Origin: Berberis thunbergii
Lineage: Eukaryota; Streptophyta; Magnoliopsida; Ranunculales; Berberidaceae
Direction of reading: 5' to 3'
Assembly: GCA_003290165.1 (NCBI GenBank)
Contig: QNQO01000521.1
Span: forward strand, 1 to 64,000
Length of the DNA: 64,000 nt
The translations under genes were made by a program, and so were the position numbers. The notes under the pieces are model-generated. The model was not told the DNA's origin, searched no databases, and saw nothing but the letters and a program-made list of their open reading frames with translations. Every line of letters begins with the position of its first letter. Positions within the stretch are counted from its first letter, which is position 1. Below, piece after piece: positions 46,127 through 57,611 of this stretch.

Positions 46127-48055
46127 TTACATGTCGGCCATTGCATTGGCATCCCAATGAATTTGGCTCCGGCCACTCCAACAAAAGGAGTTTGCACTTT
46201 GTTCTCTCTATATTTTGTCTATAGATTCTGTATTTTGAGTTGGTACCATCCAAGAACCAATAAAGGGTTGCATTTGTTCTCTATAACATGTGTTGAAGAA
46301 GTTGTTGTAATTTTCATGTTAATAGTTATGAATAATTAGGAGCTAGCTAGATACTAAATTCTATACCCACAATGTAGAGAGAATCCCTATCCCTGTCTAT
46401 TTGCATGAAATATCAACCAAACTCTATATTCCAAGTTGCTTTATGATGGATGATTTGATTACATGTGCAGAGTTCATTTTCAAATCATGGAATCACCCGC
46501 AAAATAGAAATATTGTCCTAATATATACTGCCCCAAACTGTATATAAAGAGTCACTCTTCAGAGGATTTTGATTCGAAGAATCATAAATAAAATAGATAT
46601 ATGTTCCTCGAAGGAGTACTAATGATAGCTTGATGCTTGTAACAGCGCGTTTATGATAATTTGATGCCTATGTGACAGCTTGAGACGGTTGGATTCTGAT
46701 TCTAAGAACATAGGACGTTATTTGCAATAGAAAACTACAACACTTAGAAACGAATAAATGTAAGGAAACAAACAGAAGTCAATCAATAGGCTGTTTGTTA
46801 AAAACCTATTATATCAATTAAGACTTAATTTTAGAAAGTTTGATGATTTTCACATGAATGATGTTTATTATTAATGTGTTTGAGTGCTACATTCTTTTAT
46901 ATGTTTCTTGTTTTAAGAGCTAAAAATTGTAATTGTCTAACATCTCCAATCTTCATGACTTTTACTTTACTACCAGGTTAAAAAAATTTAAAAAGATTTA
47001 TATTTTTTATAATGGATCAAATTATCAAAATTTTCAGACTTTAATTTTATATTCAGTGTCACTTTTCAATACACTCAGATTTTGTGACAATTATATATAT
47101 GCAAAGTTTCTTACGTTACGACAAATTATAACCATATGCAGATAAAATGGTGGATGGTTCAATTTTCACGAGACCACGGATTTCAACCAATGTGCATGTA
47201 TGTATAATATGTAATCAACAACCTTATGAATAACAACAATTAGATCTATCGTTTTCATAACTTTATATATTGGTGGTTAAAAACAAAAAATCTGTGAGTT
47301 CTCCACTTATTTGATATTCTGAGTTGTTATGCACAACATAAAAAGAAAAGAGCCAATGGGATATCAGCTTAGCGGTAGGCTTATGGCTGATGAAATCACA
47401 GATTCAGGATTTGACCTTGCCGGTAGCATGTGGGGTGAGGGGGGTTTAAAAAAAAAGCCTCTTGATGGATGAAGATTGTTTGGGCACATACGTAAGACAT
47501 AGAGGAAGAAGCTTCATTATATCATTTTACTTTAGATTTCAACCACAAATTAATCCTTCTCTAAAACAAGTAAGTCATTATTCTTTGCAACACTCTCACC
47601 TACTTTGTATTATTTTTTAGGCATCAGATAGATAAGAATTGTGATTCATAAAAACCCTAAAAATTGGAATCCTAATACAAGCGCACCCAAACTTTAATTC
47701 CCCCTGTAAACTTTTCTGATTGTCTAAACACCACCCCCATCAAATCCACCCAACTCTCTCTTTGCATGAAATCTACAATATCACTTCATACATCATCAAA
47801 GAGCACTAAATCCATTAGTTGGTCAAATAATTCAAAACTTTAACAAAGAAAAAAAGAAATCAAACCCTTTTTTTTTTTTTTTTTTCAGTTTTTGTTTTTC
47901 TCTATGGTAGACCTGTGGCGGAACCACATACAAGACATGGTTCTTGTTGCTTGGAAAATGGGTATATTTTTTTGGTGTTAATGGATAAGGAATCTTTAGC
48001 TTAGTGTGTAGGTGAGTGCATTGGACATCTAGAAGTAGTTTTGCTTTTTCTAGCA
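46127..48055. other. Upstream region of the WAT1-related gene
   Basis: AT-rich sequence with no gene. It contains a SINE-like segment (47355-47456) and a T run at about 47869-47886. Parts near 46180-46400 resemble 42200-42400. Confidence 0.45.
47355..47456 (+). mobile_element. Possible SINE fragment
   Basis: The A-box-like TCAGCTTAGCGG, a weak B-box-like GGATTTGACC and a terminal run of nine A suggest a SINE of about 100 bp. No target duplication is evident. Confidence 0.4.
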
Positions 48056-48060
48056 TATAA
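48056..48060 (+). promoter_or_regulatory. Candidate TATA box of the WAT1-related gene
   Basis: The sequence catataagtag places TATAA 92 bp before the ATG at 48152, a normal distance for a plant core promoter with a short leader. Confidence 0.45.
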
Positions 48061-48151
48061 GTAGCGGAGTTCTTGTATAGTTTTTTCATCATTCATACAA
48101 GTTACAAAACTTTTCTATAGCTCAGCTAGGGTTGTACGGAAGAAGGATATT

Positions 48152-50805
48152 ATGGGAGGCCAAGGAGCATCATTAGGGTGTATATGTTCTACCTTCAACA
48201 AGTTGAAGCCATACTTGGCTATGGTCTCCCTTCAAGTTGGTTTTGCAGGGATGTACATAATCACAATGCTTTGTTTGAAGCGTGGCCTTAGTCATTATGT
48301 ACTCTCTGTGTACCGCCATGCAGTTGCTACTATTGTTGTCGCCCCCTTCGCATTTGTTTTTGAGAGGTTTTTTATTTTTTTTAATCTCTATCTATTCATT
48401 TATCGGTATATTTTTGTTTCAAATTCATTTTTTAACACTTCTTTTGTTTTTTCTAACAGGAAAATCCGTCCGAAGCTCACAATATCAGTCTTCTTAAAGA
48501 TAGTGGCTCTAGGTTTAATAGAGTATGAGTCGCAATCACAAAACTGAAACCATTTTTCACATGTGTTGGTGAACCTAACATCCATCATCTTCAACAAATT
48601 ATACTACAAACAACATGACATAATTTATATTTTGGAGTTTTTTTTTTTTCACTTTCTTTCTTTTCTCTTTTATTTTTTAGTATTTTTGAGATATAATCAA
48701 TTCACCAATTATATATGGATTAAGAGAGAGATGGCAGATGGGGACTGAAGTCATGCAACTTTAAGTAGAAAATTAAATTTATTGGCAATTTTTAAGTAAG
48801 TGTTTTTATTAGGAGAAGTGGATGCCATAATACACTTTACTATACAAAACTAGGTTCCCTTCCTACTTTAATTGGCCTTTCTGAAGAGCAAAATTAACAT
48901 ATGTTTTATTGTCTTCCATGGAATTTCAATACTACACTGGGTTTCTTCAAGATAAGCTAATTTCGTAAGGGAAAGCTTTCTTTATTATTATTAATTTAAA
49001 CATCAAGTTGGTCAAGTTAGAAGTCCTAATTTCTTTGAAATTTTGATATACATTTTGTAAAAATTTAAAACTCTAATTAAATAATTGGCAACAAAAAAAG
49101 AGGCCCTTTTCAAAATGTAAGAATTGTGAAAAGAGTTTGAGTATCAATGCCTGCTAAAAGTTTAAAATGTAATACTGGCAATGGCGATGAATACGGATCA
49201 GTTTAGATTCATTATATAAGTTCAAAAATGCAAAATAATACAAATAAGATGTTTAGTTCTCATTCACTTTACTTTTATTGATTGGTTAATACAGGCCAGT
49301 GATCGACCAAAATTTGTACTACGTGGGAATGAGGTACACGTCAGCAACGTTTTCATCCGCTATGTTTAATATTCTCCCTGCCATCACCTTCATCATGGCC
49401 ATTATCTTCAGGTAAAAAACCCTGACCTGTAAGTTCTATGTAAATTGCATATAACATTTCCGCATTTAAAGATGAATAAATGTTCGATACAGTTTACATA
49501 ATGTTGTCCAAAGATAAATATGTGAATTACGTGAAGCTTTTTGATGAATCATTTATATGAGCTAGAGGATTCCAATTACTATTACGTATTACCTATGCAG
49601 TCAGAGGAATTATTAGATTGGAGATCTGTTGATTTATCAACTGGGAAAAAAAATGATATATCAACCGAAAGGTCTTCAATTTAGTTGCGGAGATTCACAA
49701 GTAAAGGAGGGATATATGTATCTTTATTATTAAAGTATATACCATAAAGACCCCAATGTTATTTTTGAGTTAAAAAATAACAATAACACAATGCATGTAT
49801 TAATCAGGCTAGAAAAAGTAAAGATTAGGAGCTTACACAGCCAAGCTAAGATTCTGGGAACTGTTGTCACACTGGGTGGAGCGATGCTCATGACATTGTA
49901 CAAAGGCCCAATTGTTGAAATGATCTGGTCGAGAGGAGGAAGCGAACACCATGAAGCTGCCGCCGCTGCATCCAGCCAAAATTTTATCATAGGGACACTA
50001 ATGCTCTTTGCCAGTTGCACTGGCTGGGCTGGTTTTTTCATATTGCAGGTGATTAACTTGAACAGAATGCTAAAAAATTATTGATCAATTTTTTTTACGG
50101 GTAGTTACAAATTGCAGATTTTCTAATTTATATTTCTTTTTGTGGTGCAGTCAATTACACTAAAGCAATATCCGGCTGAGTTATCCTTAACCACGCTTAT
50201 ATGCTTCATGGGCATGGTGCAAGGGGGTGCTGTTGCACTTGTGATGGAACGCGATTTCAGTGCTTGGGCCTTGGGCATGGACTCGAGACTTTTGGCCCCT
50301 GTTTATACGGTAATTTTGGTTACTCTTTAATAAATAGTGCTTGTGCAAGTCCATTTCCTTATCGAACGTATGCATTGTTACATTTTGTATAGGGAATAGT
50401 GAATTCCGCACTTGCTTACTATGTGAATGGAGTGGTGATGAAGGAAAGAGGACCAGTTTTCGTCACAGCTTTCAATCCTCTATGCATGATTGTTGTGGCC
50501 ATCTTGGGATCATTGATTTTAGCAGAACAAATTCATCTAGGAAGGTAAAATGATAAAAATATATCAAAATTATTTCGAAGAAACTTAGTTCTTTCTTTTC
50601 TTGATCATTCTCATGTTTGATTTTCAGTATCCTTGGATCCATTGTGATTGTTACGGGTCTTTACTGCGTGATATGGGGTAAAAGTAAGGATCAGATTGGT
50701 TTAGAAATGTCGAAGGGGACTGCCATGGAATTGCCTACTTCAAAGACAATTGAAGGAAACAAAGCTACCCCTATTAATGGAAAAATTACATTGGAATTAT
50801 CCTAA
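48152..50805 (+). CDS. WAT1-related protein (nodulin MtN21 / UMAMIT family transporter)
   Basis: A multi-pass membrane transporter of the EamA/DMT superfamily; members move auxin, amino acids or other metabolites at the tonoplast or plasma membrane. The specific substrate cannot be read here. Seven exons give an open 374-residue protein, usual for the family: 48152-48366, 48460-48522, 49295-49411, 49808-50048, 50151-50309, 50393-50544, 50628-50805. All introns are GT-AG and phases agree. The first EamA domain starts at KPYLAMVSLQVGFAGMYIIT (about residue 19) and contains YVLSVYRHAVATIVVAPFAF and DQNLYYVGMRYTSATF. The second includes SITLKQYPAELSLTTLICF and VFVTAFNPLCMIVVAILGS, ending LYCVIWGKSKD. 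Ten membrane segments are expected. The C-terminus is a short hydrophilic tail. It is the apparent source of the exon 6-7 copies downstream. No damage is seen. Confidence 0.93.
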
Positions 50806-51571
50806 TAAGATGTCACGCAAATAGCTCAAGCGTGTTTTTCATCCCTGAACCTGGTTGGAACTTGTTCTAAATAGTTCAAACCTTTGGTGCATAAACAAAG
50901 TTGTGACTTGATGAAGCAAAATGTTATGTAATGTGTTATCCTCATTTGTCTTTGATTTCACAGTCTGTACACTTTCACTGTAATATATGAATAACGCCAC
51001 CTGAATTTTGTGTCAACCTATTTTGAGTTTTTAATACTGGCTAAATTACAAATTATTAATCGATACAACTTTCTTTGAATATTTGAAGGGAATAAAAATA
51101 AGAAAGCGAATGTCATACTTATAGAAATCAAGGTACATGCTAGCATGTGAACTAAAAATATGGATCCATTCATCCAACAAATGAAGGTGCATGCCTACGG
51201 ACTTGTGCATCAAAAAGCTTATTGTTATCATCGTCAACAATTGTATTTGACTTAGGGTTGAACAAAAAACCGATTGAACCAATCAAAACCGAAAATATTG
51301 GTTCGGTTTAAGTTCGACTCAATTCAGTTTCGGTTTTAAAAAACTCAAAACCGATATTGTCGGTTCGGTTTTCGGTTTTTATGTGATTTTAACCGACAAA
51401 ACCAAACCGACCAAATATATATAGTAGTATATATTTCATATAAAAATAATATAACATATTTAAAATAGTCGGTCGATTCAGTTTTATTTCGATTGTATGT
51501 CGGTTTCAATCAGTCGGTTTGATTTTTGTAATGGTCAGTTCGGTTTCCATTTAAAAAATTTCAAACCGACC
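50332..51571. repeat. Segmental duplication, source copy (pair 53591-54828)
   Basis: From aaatagtgcttgtgcaag in intron 5 through exons 6-7 and the 3' flank into an accgaaccg-type MITE remnant, this block matches 53591-54828 at an offset of about 3.26 kb. Differences are few: scattered substitutions and a few one- to three-base indels. The duplication is therefore fairly recent. Confidence 0.9.
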
Positions 51572-51575
51572 AAAC
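51253..51575. mobile_element. hAT-type MITE remnant rich in cggttcggtt motifs
   Basis: It begins tagggttgaacaaaa, a decayed form of the TAGGGGTGGGCAA terminus seen at 31613, and contains the same self-complementary cggttcgg/ccgaacc motifs. The right terminus is lost where a TRIM fragment begins. Its duplicate lies at 54512-54833. Confidence 0.6.
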
Positions 51576-52125
51576 ACATATGACTTGGGCCCTCCAAATG
51601 GGCCTCGGGTGTATGGTTTTATCTTAAAAGCCATGTTGCTACATAGTGGGTGGACCATTATCTTATACTTGTATGACAAGTCTCACACATTTGATGTGAG
51701 ACTATATTCAAGCCAACAAAACCTAACAATCTACACCTTTGGCGCAAATTGTCACACATCCTACAATTCACCTGGTCCGCAATCTCGAAGTGCACCTTCT
51801 TCTTGAACACCTTGTGCAACCACGATCTTGTGGATAGCACTCAGTGGATGGGCTTCACTATTTTTGGCATTGTTGGATCCACCTAGTGGCAACCACTATA
51901 GTAACTTCACATTTGTCCGGATCGTATGACACCCCCTTGGCAAGAACTGCACACCTGCGATGCTCCTCCTCGCTTGCTATCATGCGCCTACTCTACGTGC
52001 CAAGGCCCAGCCAAACCGAGGGCTCCAATACCGCTTATTAGTGAATTAAACATGTGTGTGCACCTTGGTCTATTATACATAGCAAAGATATTTATCCCAA
52101 CTTAAACACCCATGACTTGGGCCCT
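51576..52125 (-). mobile_element. TRIM-like miniature LTR element, partial (unit I)
   Basis: On the minus strand it comprises a partial LTR (52125-52038) and a degenerate primer-binding site (52033-52022, from TGGTATCAGAGC). A non-coding interior of about 300 bp follows, then a second partial LTR starting TGTTAGGTTTTGTTGGC at 51728 and running to 51576. There is no coding capacity. It is the same family as the better preserved copies at 52911 and 57612. Confidence 0.65.
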
Positions 52126-52530
52126 CAAAATGTAACGAGATTAATTGTTAACAAAAAATACAAAGTATCTAGTGCATTCCACAGTAACAGTGGAAAACAG
52201 ACCCAAAACATCATAGTGAATCAAGTCAAAAGGTGTGGAAGAAGAACAGTCACTTTGTCAAATGGTAATGTGATTGTTTTGTAACTTGCCAAGGAAGACA
52301 GTCAAAATGATTTTTATTAACATACCCTAAATGACCACTAGTCACATTGAAGACGATCAACATAAACATGACCAAAGCAAGAATTGCAAAGACTAATGGA
52401 TGGGGTAGATGAGACTAGAGTTGTTATCTGAGCTGATGAGGACAAGTGAGATGGAACATGGAAATTGATGGCCGTTGAAACAGAATGATAATTGTTCAAT
52501 TATTATTTTAGCATATAAAAACAAGTATGT
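52126..52530 (-). pseudogene. Ty1/copia fragment: GAG-pre-integrase and start of integrase (unit I)
   Basis: The minus-strand text contains SLCNSCFGHV..., SGHLGYVNKNHFDCLPWQV and an integrase-start trace near 52200. These match the GAG_pre-integrs and rve N-terminus of copia polyproteins. It is frameshifted. It stops abruptly at the TRIM LTR, at the same junction as in the other units. Confidence 0.65.
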
Positions 52531-52611
52531 TAGTTAGACATTTCTCACACCAAGCCCTTCCCTTGTTTTCCTTCCTATAATCATTCACAAGTTCAATTTG
52601 AGTTCATTTTG

Positions 52612-52910
52612 AATCATTGTTCCCTTGTTTTTGAATCAATTGAACGAGAGTTTGCCAACAAAAATAGGACAACTTACTAATTTTTAATCTTTCTATACCC
52701 ACCGGCGGCACGCTTGCCTTTCAAAAAAAAACTTACTAATATTGTCGAGTTGGATGTTTCTTCAAACTCTTTAAAGGGAGTCATCTCTGAAACCCACTTA
52801 TCTCGTCTCTCTAAATTATGCGTCTTATTCCTACCTTCTAACTCATTTAGTTTCAATTTGAGCTTTGATTTGACTCCTCATTTCAATTTGACATTGCAGC
52901 TTTTGGCTCT
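52612..52910 (+). pseudogene. RLP remnant (unit I), mostly deleted
   Basis: The RLP 5' flank (52500-52612, ending gaatcattgttccc) runs directly into a late LRR segment: NESLPT-like text, then NIVELDVSSNSLKGVISETH and LSKLCVLFLPSNSFSFNLS. It matches RLP copy B at about 57390-57605. Everything between the start and this LRR is deleted. A 48-bp insert lies at 52682-52729. Confidence 0.75.
52682..52729 (+). mobile_element. 48-bp insert with A-tail and 11-bp duplication
   Basis: Compared with RLP copy B, a 48-bp segment ending in an A run interrupts 'acttactaat'. The duplicated flank aacttactaat occurs at 52671-52681 and 52730-52740. The A tail and flanking duplication suggest a tiny retroposed insertion. 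Its core (cccaccggcggcacgcttgc) is GC-rich and unlike its surroundings. Confidence 0.55.
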
Positions 52911-53502
52911 TGTCTGTTGGGTTCACGTGTGTGCATCTTGGTCCACTATACATAGCAATGATATTGTCCTCAATTTAAACACATGAGACTTAGGCCCTCC
53001 AATTTGGCCTCGGGTGTCGGACTTTATTTTAAAAGGCCTCGTTGCTACATAGTGGGAGGACAATTCCTTATATCCTTATATTACAAGTCTCACATACTAG
53101 GTGTAAGACTATCTTCAAGCCATCAAAAACCAACAATCTCCACCTTTTGCACAAATGGTCACACATCCTACTCGAACATCTTTTGCAACCACGAACACGT
53201 GGGTAACACTCGGTGGATTGGCTCCACTATTTTCGGCATTGTTGGTGCCACCAAGTTGCAACCGTCGTACTAACTTCACTTTCGTCCGAACTTGTAGGAC
53301 ACTCCCTTGGCAAAGACTGCCAACCTGTGATGTTCCACCGGGCTCGTTATTCTGTGCCTACTCTTTGTGCCAAGGTCAGCCGAATCGTCGGCTCTGATAC
53401 CACTTGTCAGTGTGCTGAAAATGTGCACACACATTGGTCTACTATACATAGCAACGATATTGTCCCCAATTAAAATACTCTTTGACTTGGGCCCTCCAAA
53501 AG
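52911..53502 (-). mobile_element. TRIM-like LTR element with primer-binding site (unit I/II border)
   Basis: The left LTR is 52911-53135, starting tgtctgttgg and ending ccaaca; in minus orientation it begins TGTTGG. A purine tract (CAAAAGGTGGAGAT on the minus strand) abuts it. The interior (53136-53390) is non-coding. The primer-binding site TGGTATCAGAGC is the minus strand of 53391-53402, followed by a two-base spacer and the second LTR from 53405 to about 53502, where it is cut off. The LTR-short interior-LTR layout without genes is that of TRIM elements. It sits in the RLP at the same position as the 57612 copy. Confidence 0.75.
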
Positions 53503-53590
53503 TGTAGCAAGAATAATGATTAACAAAAATTACAAAGTATCTAGAGCCTCCCATAATGGCAGTGGGAGATGGGCCACAAACATCATATTT
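53503..53590 (-). pseudogene. Short copia integrase fragment
   Basis: The minus strand reads MGGSRYFVIFVNHYS, the start of the copia integrase core, joined to the TRIM LTR. It is cut on its right side by the start of the WAT1 duplication at 53591. Confidence 0.65.
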
Positions 53591-54828
53591 AAATAGTGTT
53601 TGTGCAAGTCCATTTCCTTATCAAACATATGCATTGTTACATTTTGTATAGGGAATAGTGAATTCCGCACTTGCTTACTATGTGAATGGAGTGGGGATGA
53701 AGGAAAGAGGACCAGTTTTCGTCACAGCTTTCAATCCTCTATGCATGATTGTTGTTGCCATCTTGGGATCATTGATTTTAGCAGAGCAAGTTCATCTTGG
53801 AAGGTAAAATAATAAAAATATACCAAATTATTTCGAAGAAACTTAATTATTTATTTTCTTGATCATTCTCATATTTGGTTTTCAGTATCCTTGGAGCCAT
53901 TGTAATTGTTAATAGTCTTTACTGCGTGATATGGGGTAAAAGTAAGGATCAGATTGGTTTAGAAATGTCGAAGGGGACTGCCATGGAATTGCCTACTTCA
54001 AAGACAATTGAAGAAAACAAAGCTACCCCTATTAATGGAAAAATTACATCGGAATTATCCTAATAAGATGTAGCGCAAATAGCTCAAGCGTGTTTTTCAT
54101 CCCTGAACCTGGTTGGAACTTGTTCTAGATAGTTCAAACCTTTGGTGCATAAACAAAGTTGTGACTTGATGAAGCAAAATGTTATGTAATGTGTTATCCC
54201 CATTTGTCTTTGATTTCACAGTCTGTACACTTTCACTGTAATATATGAATAACGCCACCTGAATTTTGTGTCAACCTATTTTGAGTTTTTAATACTGGCT
54301 AAATTACAAATTATTAATCGATACAACTTTCTTTGAATATTTGAAGGGAATAAAAATAAGAAACGAATGTCATACTTATAGAAATGAAGGTAAATGCTAG
54401 CATGTGAACTAAAAATATGGATCCATTCATCCAACAATAATGAAGGTGTGTGCCTATGAACTTGTGCATCAAAAAGGTTATTGTCATCATCGTCAACAAT
54501 TATATTTGACTTAGGGTTGAACAAAAAACCGATTGAACCAATCAAAACCGAAACAATCGGTTCAATTTAAGTTCGGCTCAATTCGGTTTCGGTTTTAAAA
54601 AACTCAAAACCGATATTGTCGGTTCGGTTTCGGTTTTTATGTGATTTTAACCGACAAAACCAAATCGACCGAATATATATAGTAGTATATATTTTATATA
54701 AAAATAATATAACATATTTAAAATAGTCGGTCGGTTCAGTTTTATTTCGATTGTATGTCGGTTTCAATCAGTCGGTTCGATTTTCGTAATGGTCAGTTCG
54801 TTTTCCGTTTAAAAAATGTCAAACCGAC
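53591..54828. repeat. Segmental duplication, second copy (pair 50332-51571)
   Basis: This is the duplicate of the WAT1 3' end and flank, inserted between a copia fragment on its left and a TRIM/copia mosaic on its right. See the source copy for the comparison. Confidence 0.9.
53652..54063 (+). pseudogene. WAT1-related exons 6-7 duplicate
   Basis: Exon 6 (53652-53803) and exon 7 (53886-54063) keep their lengths, splice sites and frame, including the stop. Only a few substitutions distinguish them from the intact gene, for example VNGVVMKERG to VNGVGMKERG, TGLYC to NSLYC and EGNK to EENK. Exons 1-5 are absent, so no complete transporter can be made. Transcription could still occur from a neighbouring promoter. 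It could also serve as an alternative 3' end for the intact gene upstream. Confidence 0.9.
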
Positions 54829-54833
54829 CCATA
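54512..54833. mobile_element. hAT-type MITE remnant, duplicate of 51253-51575
   Basis: Same start (tagggttgaacaaaa) and same cggttcgg-type interior as the first copy. It was carried along by the segmental duplication. Confidence 0.6.
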
Positions 54834-54835
54834 AC

Positions 54836-55510
54836 TTAGCGCATTGAACGTGTACGTGCACATTGGTCCATTATGCATAGCAACGATATTTTTCTCAACT
54901 TAAACACCCATAACTTGGACTTTCCAAATGTAGCGAGATTAATTATTAACAAAAATTACAAAGTATCTAGTGCATTCCATAGTATGTGGCCTCGGGTGTA
55001 TGGTTTTATCTTAAAAGCCTTGTTGCTACATAGTGGGTGGACCATTATCTTATACTTGTAAGACAAGTCTCACACACTTGGTGTGAGACTATCTTCAAGC
55101 CAACAAAACCTAACAATCTACACCTTTGGCACAAATTGTCTCACATCCTACAATCACATGGTCCGCAATCTCGAAGTGCACTTTCTCGAACGTCTTGTGC
55201 AACCACGATCATGTGGATAGCACTCGGTGGATGGCTTCACTATTTTCAGATATGTTGGATCTACCTAGTCGCAACCACTACAGTAACTTCACATTTGTCT
55301 GGATCGTAGGACACTCCCTTGGCAAGGACTGCACACATGCGATGCTCCTCTTCGCTCGCTATCATGCACAACACTACGTGCCAAGGCCTAGCTGAACCGT
55401 GGGCTCTGATACCACTTATTAGCGCATTGAACATGTGCATGCACATTGGTCCATTATGCATAGCAATGATATTTTTCTCAACTTAAACACCCATGACTTG
55501 GGCCCTCCAA
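54836..55510 (-). mobile_element. TRIM-like element pieces, rearranged (unit II)
   Basis: Positions 54836-54985 repeat the LTR/copia junction. At 54986 the text switches to an LTR ending at about 55113 (minus start TGTTAGG), then the interior, the primer-binding site (minus strand of 55403-55414) and a second LTR to about 55510. The doubled LTR/copia piece shows that units recombined with each other. Confidence 0.6.
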
Positions 55511-55905
55511 ATGTAGCGAGATTAATCATTAACAAAAATACAAAGTATCTAGTGCATTCCATAGTGGCAGTGGAAAACAGACCCCAAACATCATATAGAA
55601 TCAAATCAAAAGGTGCGAAAAAAGAAGAGTCATTTTGTCAAATGGTAATGCTGATTGTTTTGTAACTTGACAAGGAAGACAGTCAAAATGATTTTTATTA
55701 ACATACCCTAAATGACCACCAATCACATTGAAGACGACAAAAAAAACATGACCAAAGCGAGAATTGCAAAGACTAATGAATGGGGTAGATGAGACTAGAG
55801 TTGTTATCTGAGCTGGTGAGAAGAAGTGAGATGGAACATGGAAATTGATGGCCGTTGAAACAGAATGATAATTGTTCAATTATTATTTTAGCATATAAAA
55901 ACAAG
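55511..55905 (-). pseudogene. Copia GAG-pre-integrase/integrase-start fragment (unit II)
   Basis: Minus-strand text: SLCNSRFGHV, GHLGYVNKNHFDCLPCQVTK, QSALPFDKMT and WGLFSTATMECTRYFV. This is the pre-integrase zinc-binding region and the first part of the integrase core. Frames shift several times. It ends at the TRIM LTR junction. Confidence 0.75.
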
Positions 55906-55995
55906 TATGTTAGTTAGACATTTCTCACACCAAGCCTTTTCCTTGTTTTCCTTCCTATAATCATTCAAAAGTTCAATTTTAGTTCATTTTGAATC

Positions 55996-57611
55996 ATGTT
56001 CCCGGCTGCTCACCTCCTCCACATCTTTTTCTTTCTTTGTTGGTTGTTTTTAAACTTTCTCTTTGCATGCAAACCACTATATTCGATGTTCGCAACGGGA
56101 ATAGTCTTATATTGGAGGTACAGTGTATGGAAAAAGAGAAACAAGCTCTTTTAAATGTTAAGAAGTGTCTCCTAGATCCTTCACATCACCTTTCTTCATG
56201 GGTGGAGGAAGTAAACTATTGTCAATGGAGAGGGGTCAAGTGTAACAACAGAACAAGCCATGTTGTATGCTTGATCTTAATAATTGATATGTTATGGACG
56301 ATGATGGTTTCATTGAAGGGAGTGGCAGCACAAGTCTAGGAGGTGAGATAAGTTCTTCTTTACATGATCTGCAATATTTGCAACACTTGGATTTGAGCTT
56401 CAACCATTTTGGTTTTAATCCCATCTATGAATTATTTTGCTCACTTCTTCAAATGCGTTCATTGAACATTTCCAGCATTAATTTTAGCGGTCAAATTCCT
56501 CACCAAATTGGAAATCTCTCCAACCAGAACTATCTTGATCTGAACTTTCTCTATCTTCCCTTTGGAGCACCATATTCATTTGTAAACAACCTTGATTGGC
56601 TTTCCCACCTTCGTTCATTGATATATCTTGATATAAGTGGAACAAATTTAAGTATCATTTCTGATTTGTTCAATAACCTATACACTCTCCCTTCTCTTAA
56701 GCACTTGCTTTTGAGACGGTGTGGACTTCATGAAATTTCTTCTACTTCATATCTTAAAAGGGGTCATGCTAATTTATCATCTATCCAGTATATTGATTTG
56801 TCTGAGAATGACTTGTCATGCACAATTTTTAAAACTCTTGGGAGTGCAATTTCACTTTTGTATCTTGATTAAAAATGGAACCAATTCAAATGTTCAATTC
56901 TAAGCCTTCTTGGACAAATGAAATTCCTTGAATATCTTGATATATCTGAAAACCAATTGAAATGGTAATAACCAACTAATTCCCTTGCCAATCTCTCTTT
57001 TATTTCCTTTTTGGATCTCCATCATAATAGACTTGAAATATGGATGTCAGTTTCTAATGTTGTCTTTTCCATAATGGTTTCCCTTGCATATAGTGATATA
57101 GTGTCCAACAATTTAAAAGGCTTTATCCTAGATTTCCTTGGGAATACATTTTTCTTTCTTACCTTGGCAATCTTTTTTTAGGAGAAATTCTAAACAACTT
57201 GGAGAAGTTGTGCAACCTAAAAATGTTAATATTGTTTTACAGTAATCTGAGTGGATATATAACATATAAGTTTTGATCCGCGTGCATCAGTAACTCTGTA
57301 GAGCATATGGATTTATCTTCTAATGAGCTTCATGGGAATTCTTCAGAGGATCTTGGAAGCTTTTCTTCCTTGAGAAACGTATTCCTTCAACAAAATCAAT
57401 TGAATGAGAGTTTGCCAACAAGTATAGGACAACTTACTAATCTTGTCGAGTTGGATGTTTCTCGAAACTCTTTAAAGGGAGTCATCTGTAAAACCCACTT
57501 ATTTCGTTTCTCTAAATTATGTGTCTTATTCATAACTCTAACTCATTTAGTTTCAATTTGAGCTTTGATTGGACTCCTCATTTTAAACTTGACATTGCAG
57601 CTTTCGGCACT
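55996..57611 (+). pseudogene. Receptor-like protein (LRR-RLP) pseudogene, copy B
   Basis: The ATG at 55996 opens the hydrophobic signal-like start. The LRRNT cap in another frame reads CMEKEKQALLNVKKCLLDPS, SSWVEEVNYCQWRGVKCNN. The longest open LRR stretch is 56294-56872 (192 codons), with LQYLQHLDLSFNHFGFN, INFSGQIPHQIGNLSNQ and IQYIDLSENDLSCTIF. Later LRRs are broken, then MDLSSNELHGNSSEDLGSFS and TNLVELDVSRNSLKGV lie at 57307-57480. A TRIM element begins at 57612 in the middle of a repeat. The C-terminal LRRs, transmembrane helix and tail are missing. It is best regarded as non-functional. Confidence 0.88.

Noticed and set aside
53652..54063. Second complete WAT1 gene
   Set aside because: Only exons 6-7 are present; upstream sequence is a copia fragment and TRIM element with no exons 1-5.
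56294..56872. Functional RLP gene from the 192-codon LRR ORF
   Set aside because: No signal peptide or LRR cap in frame, and stops follow; it is the open middle of a pseudogene.
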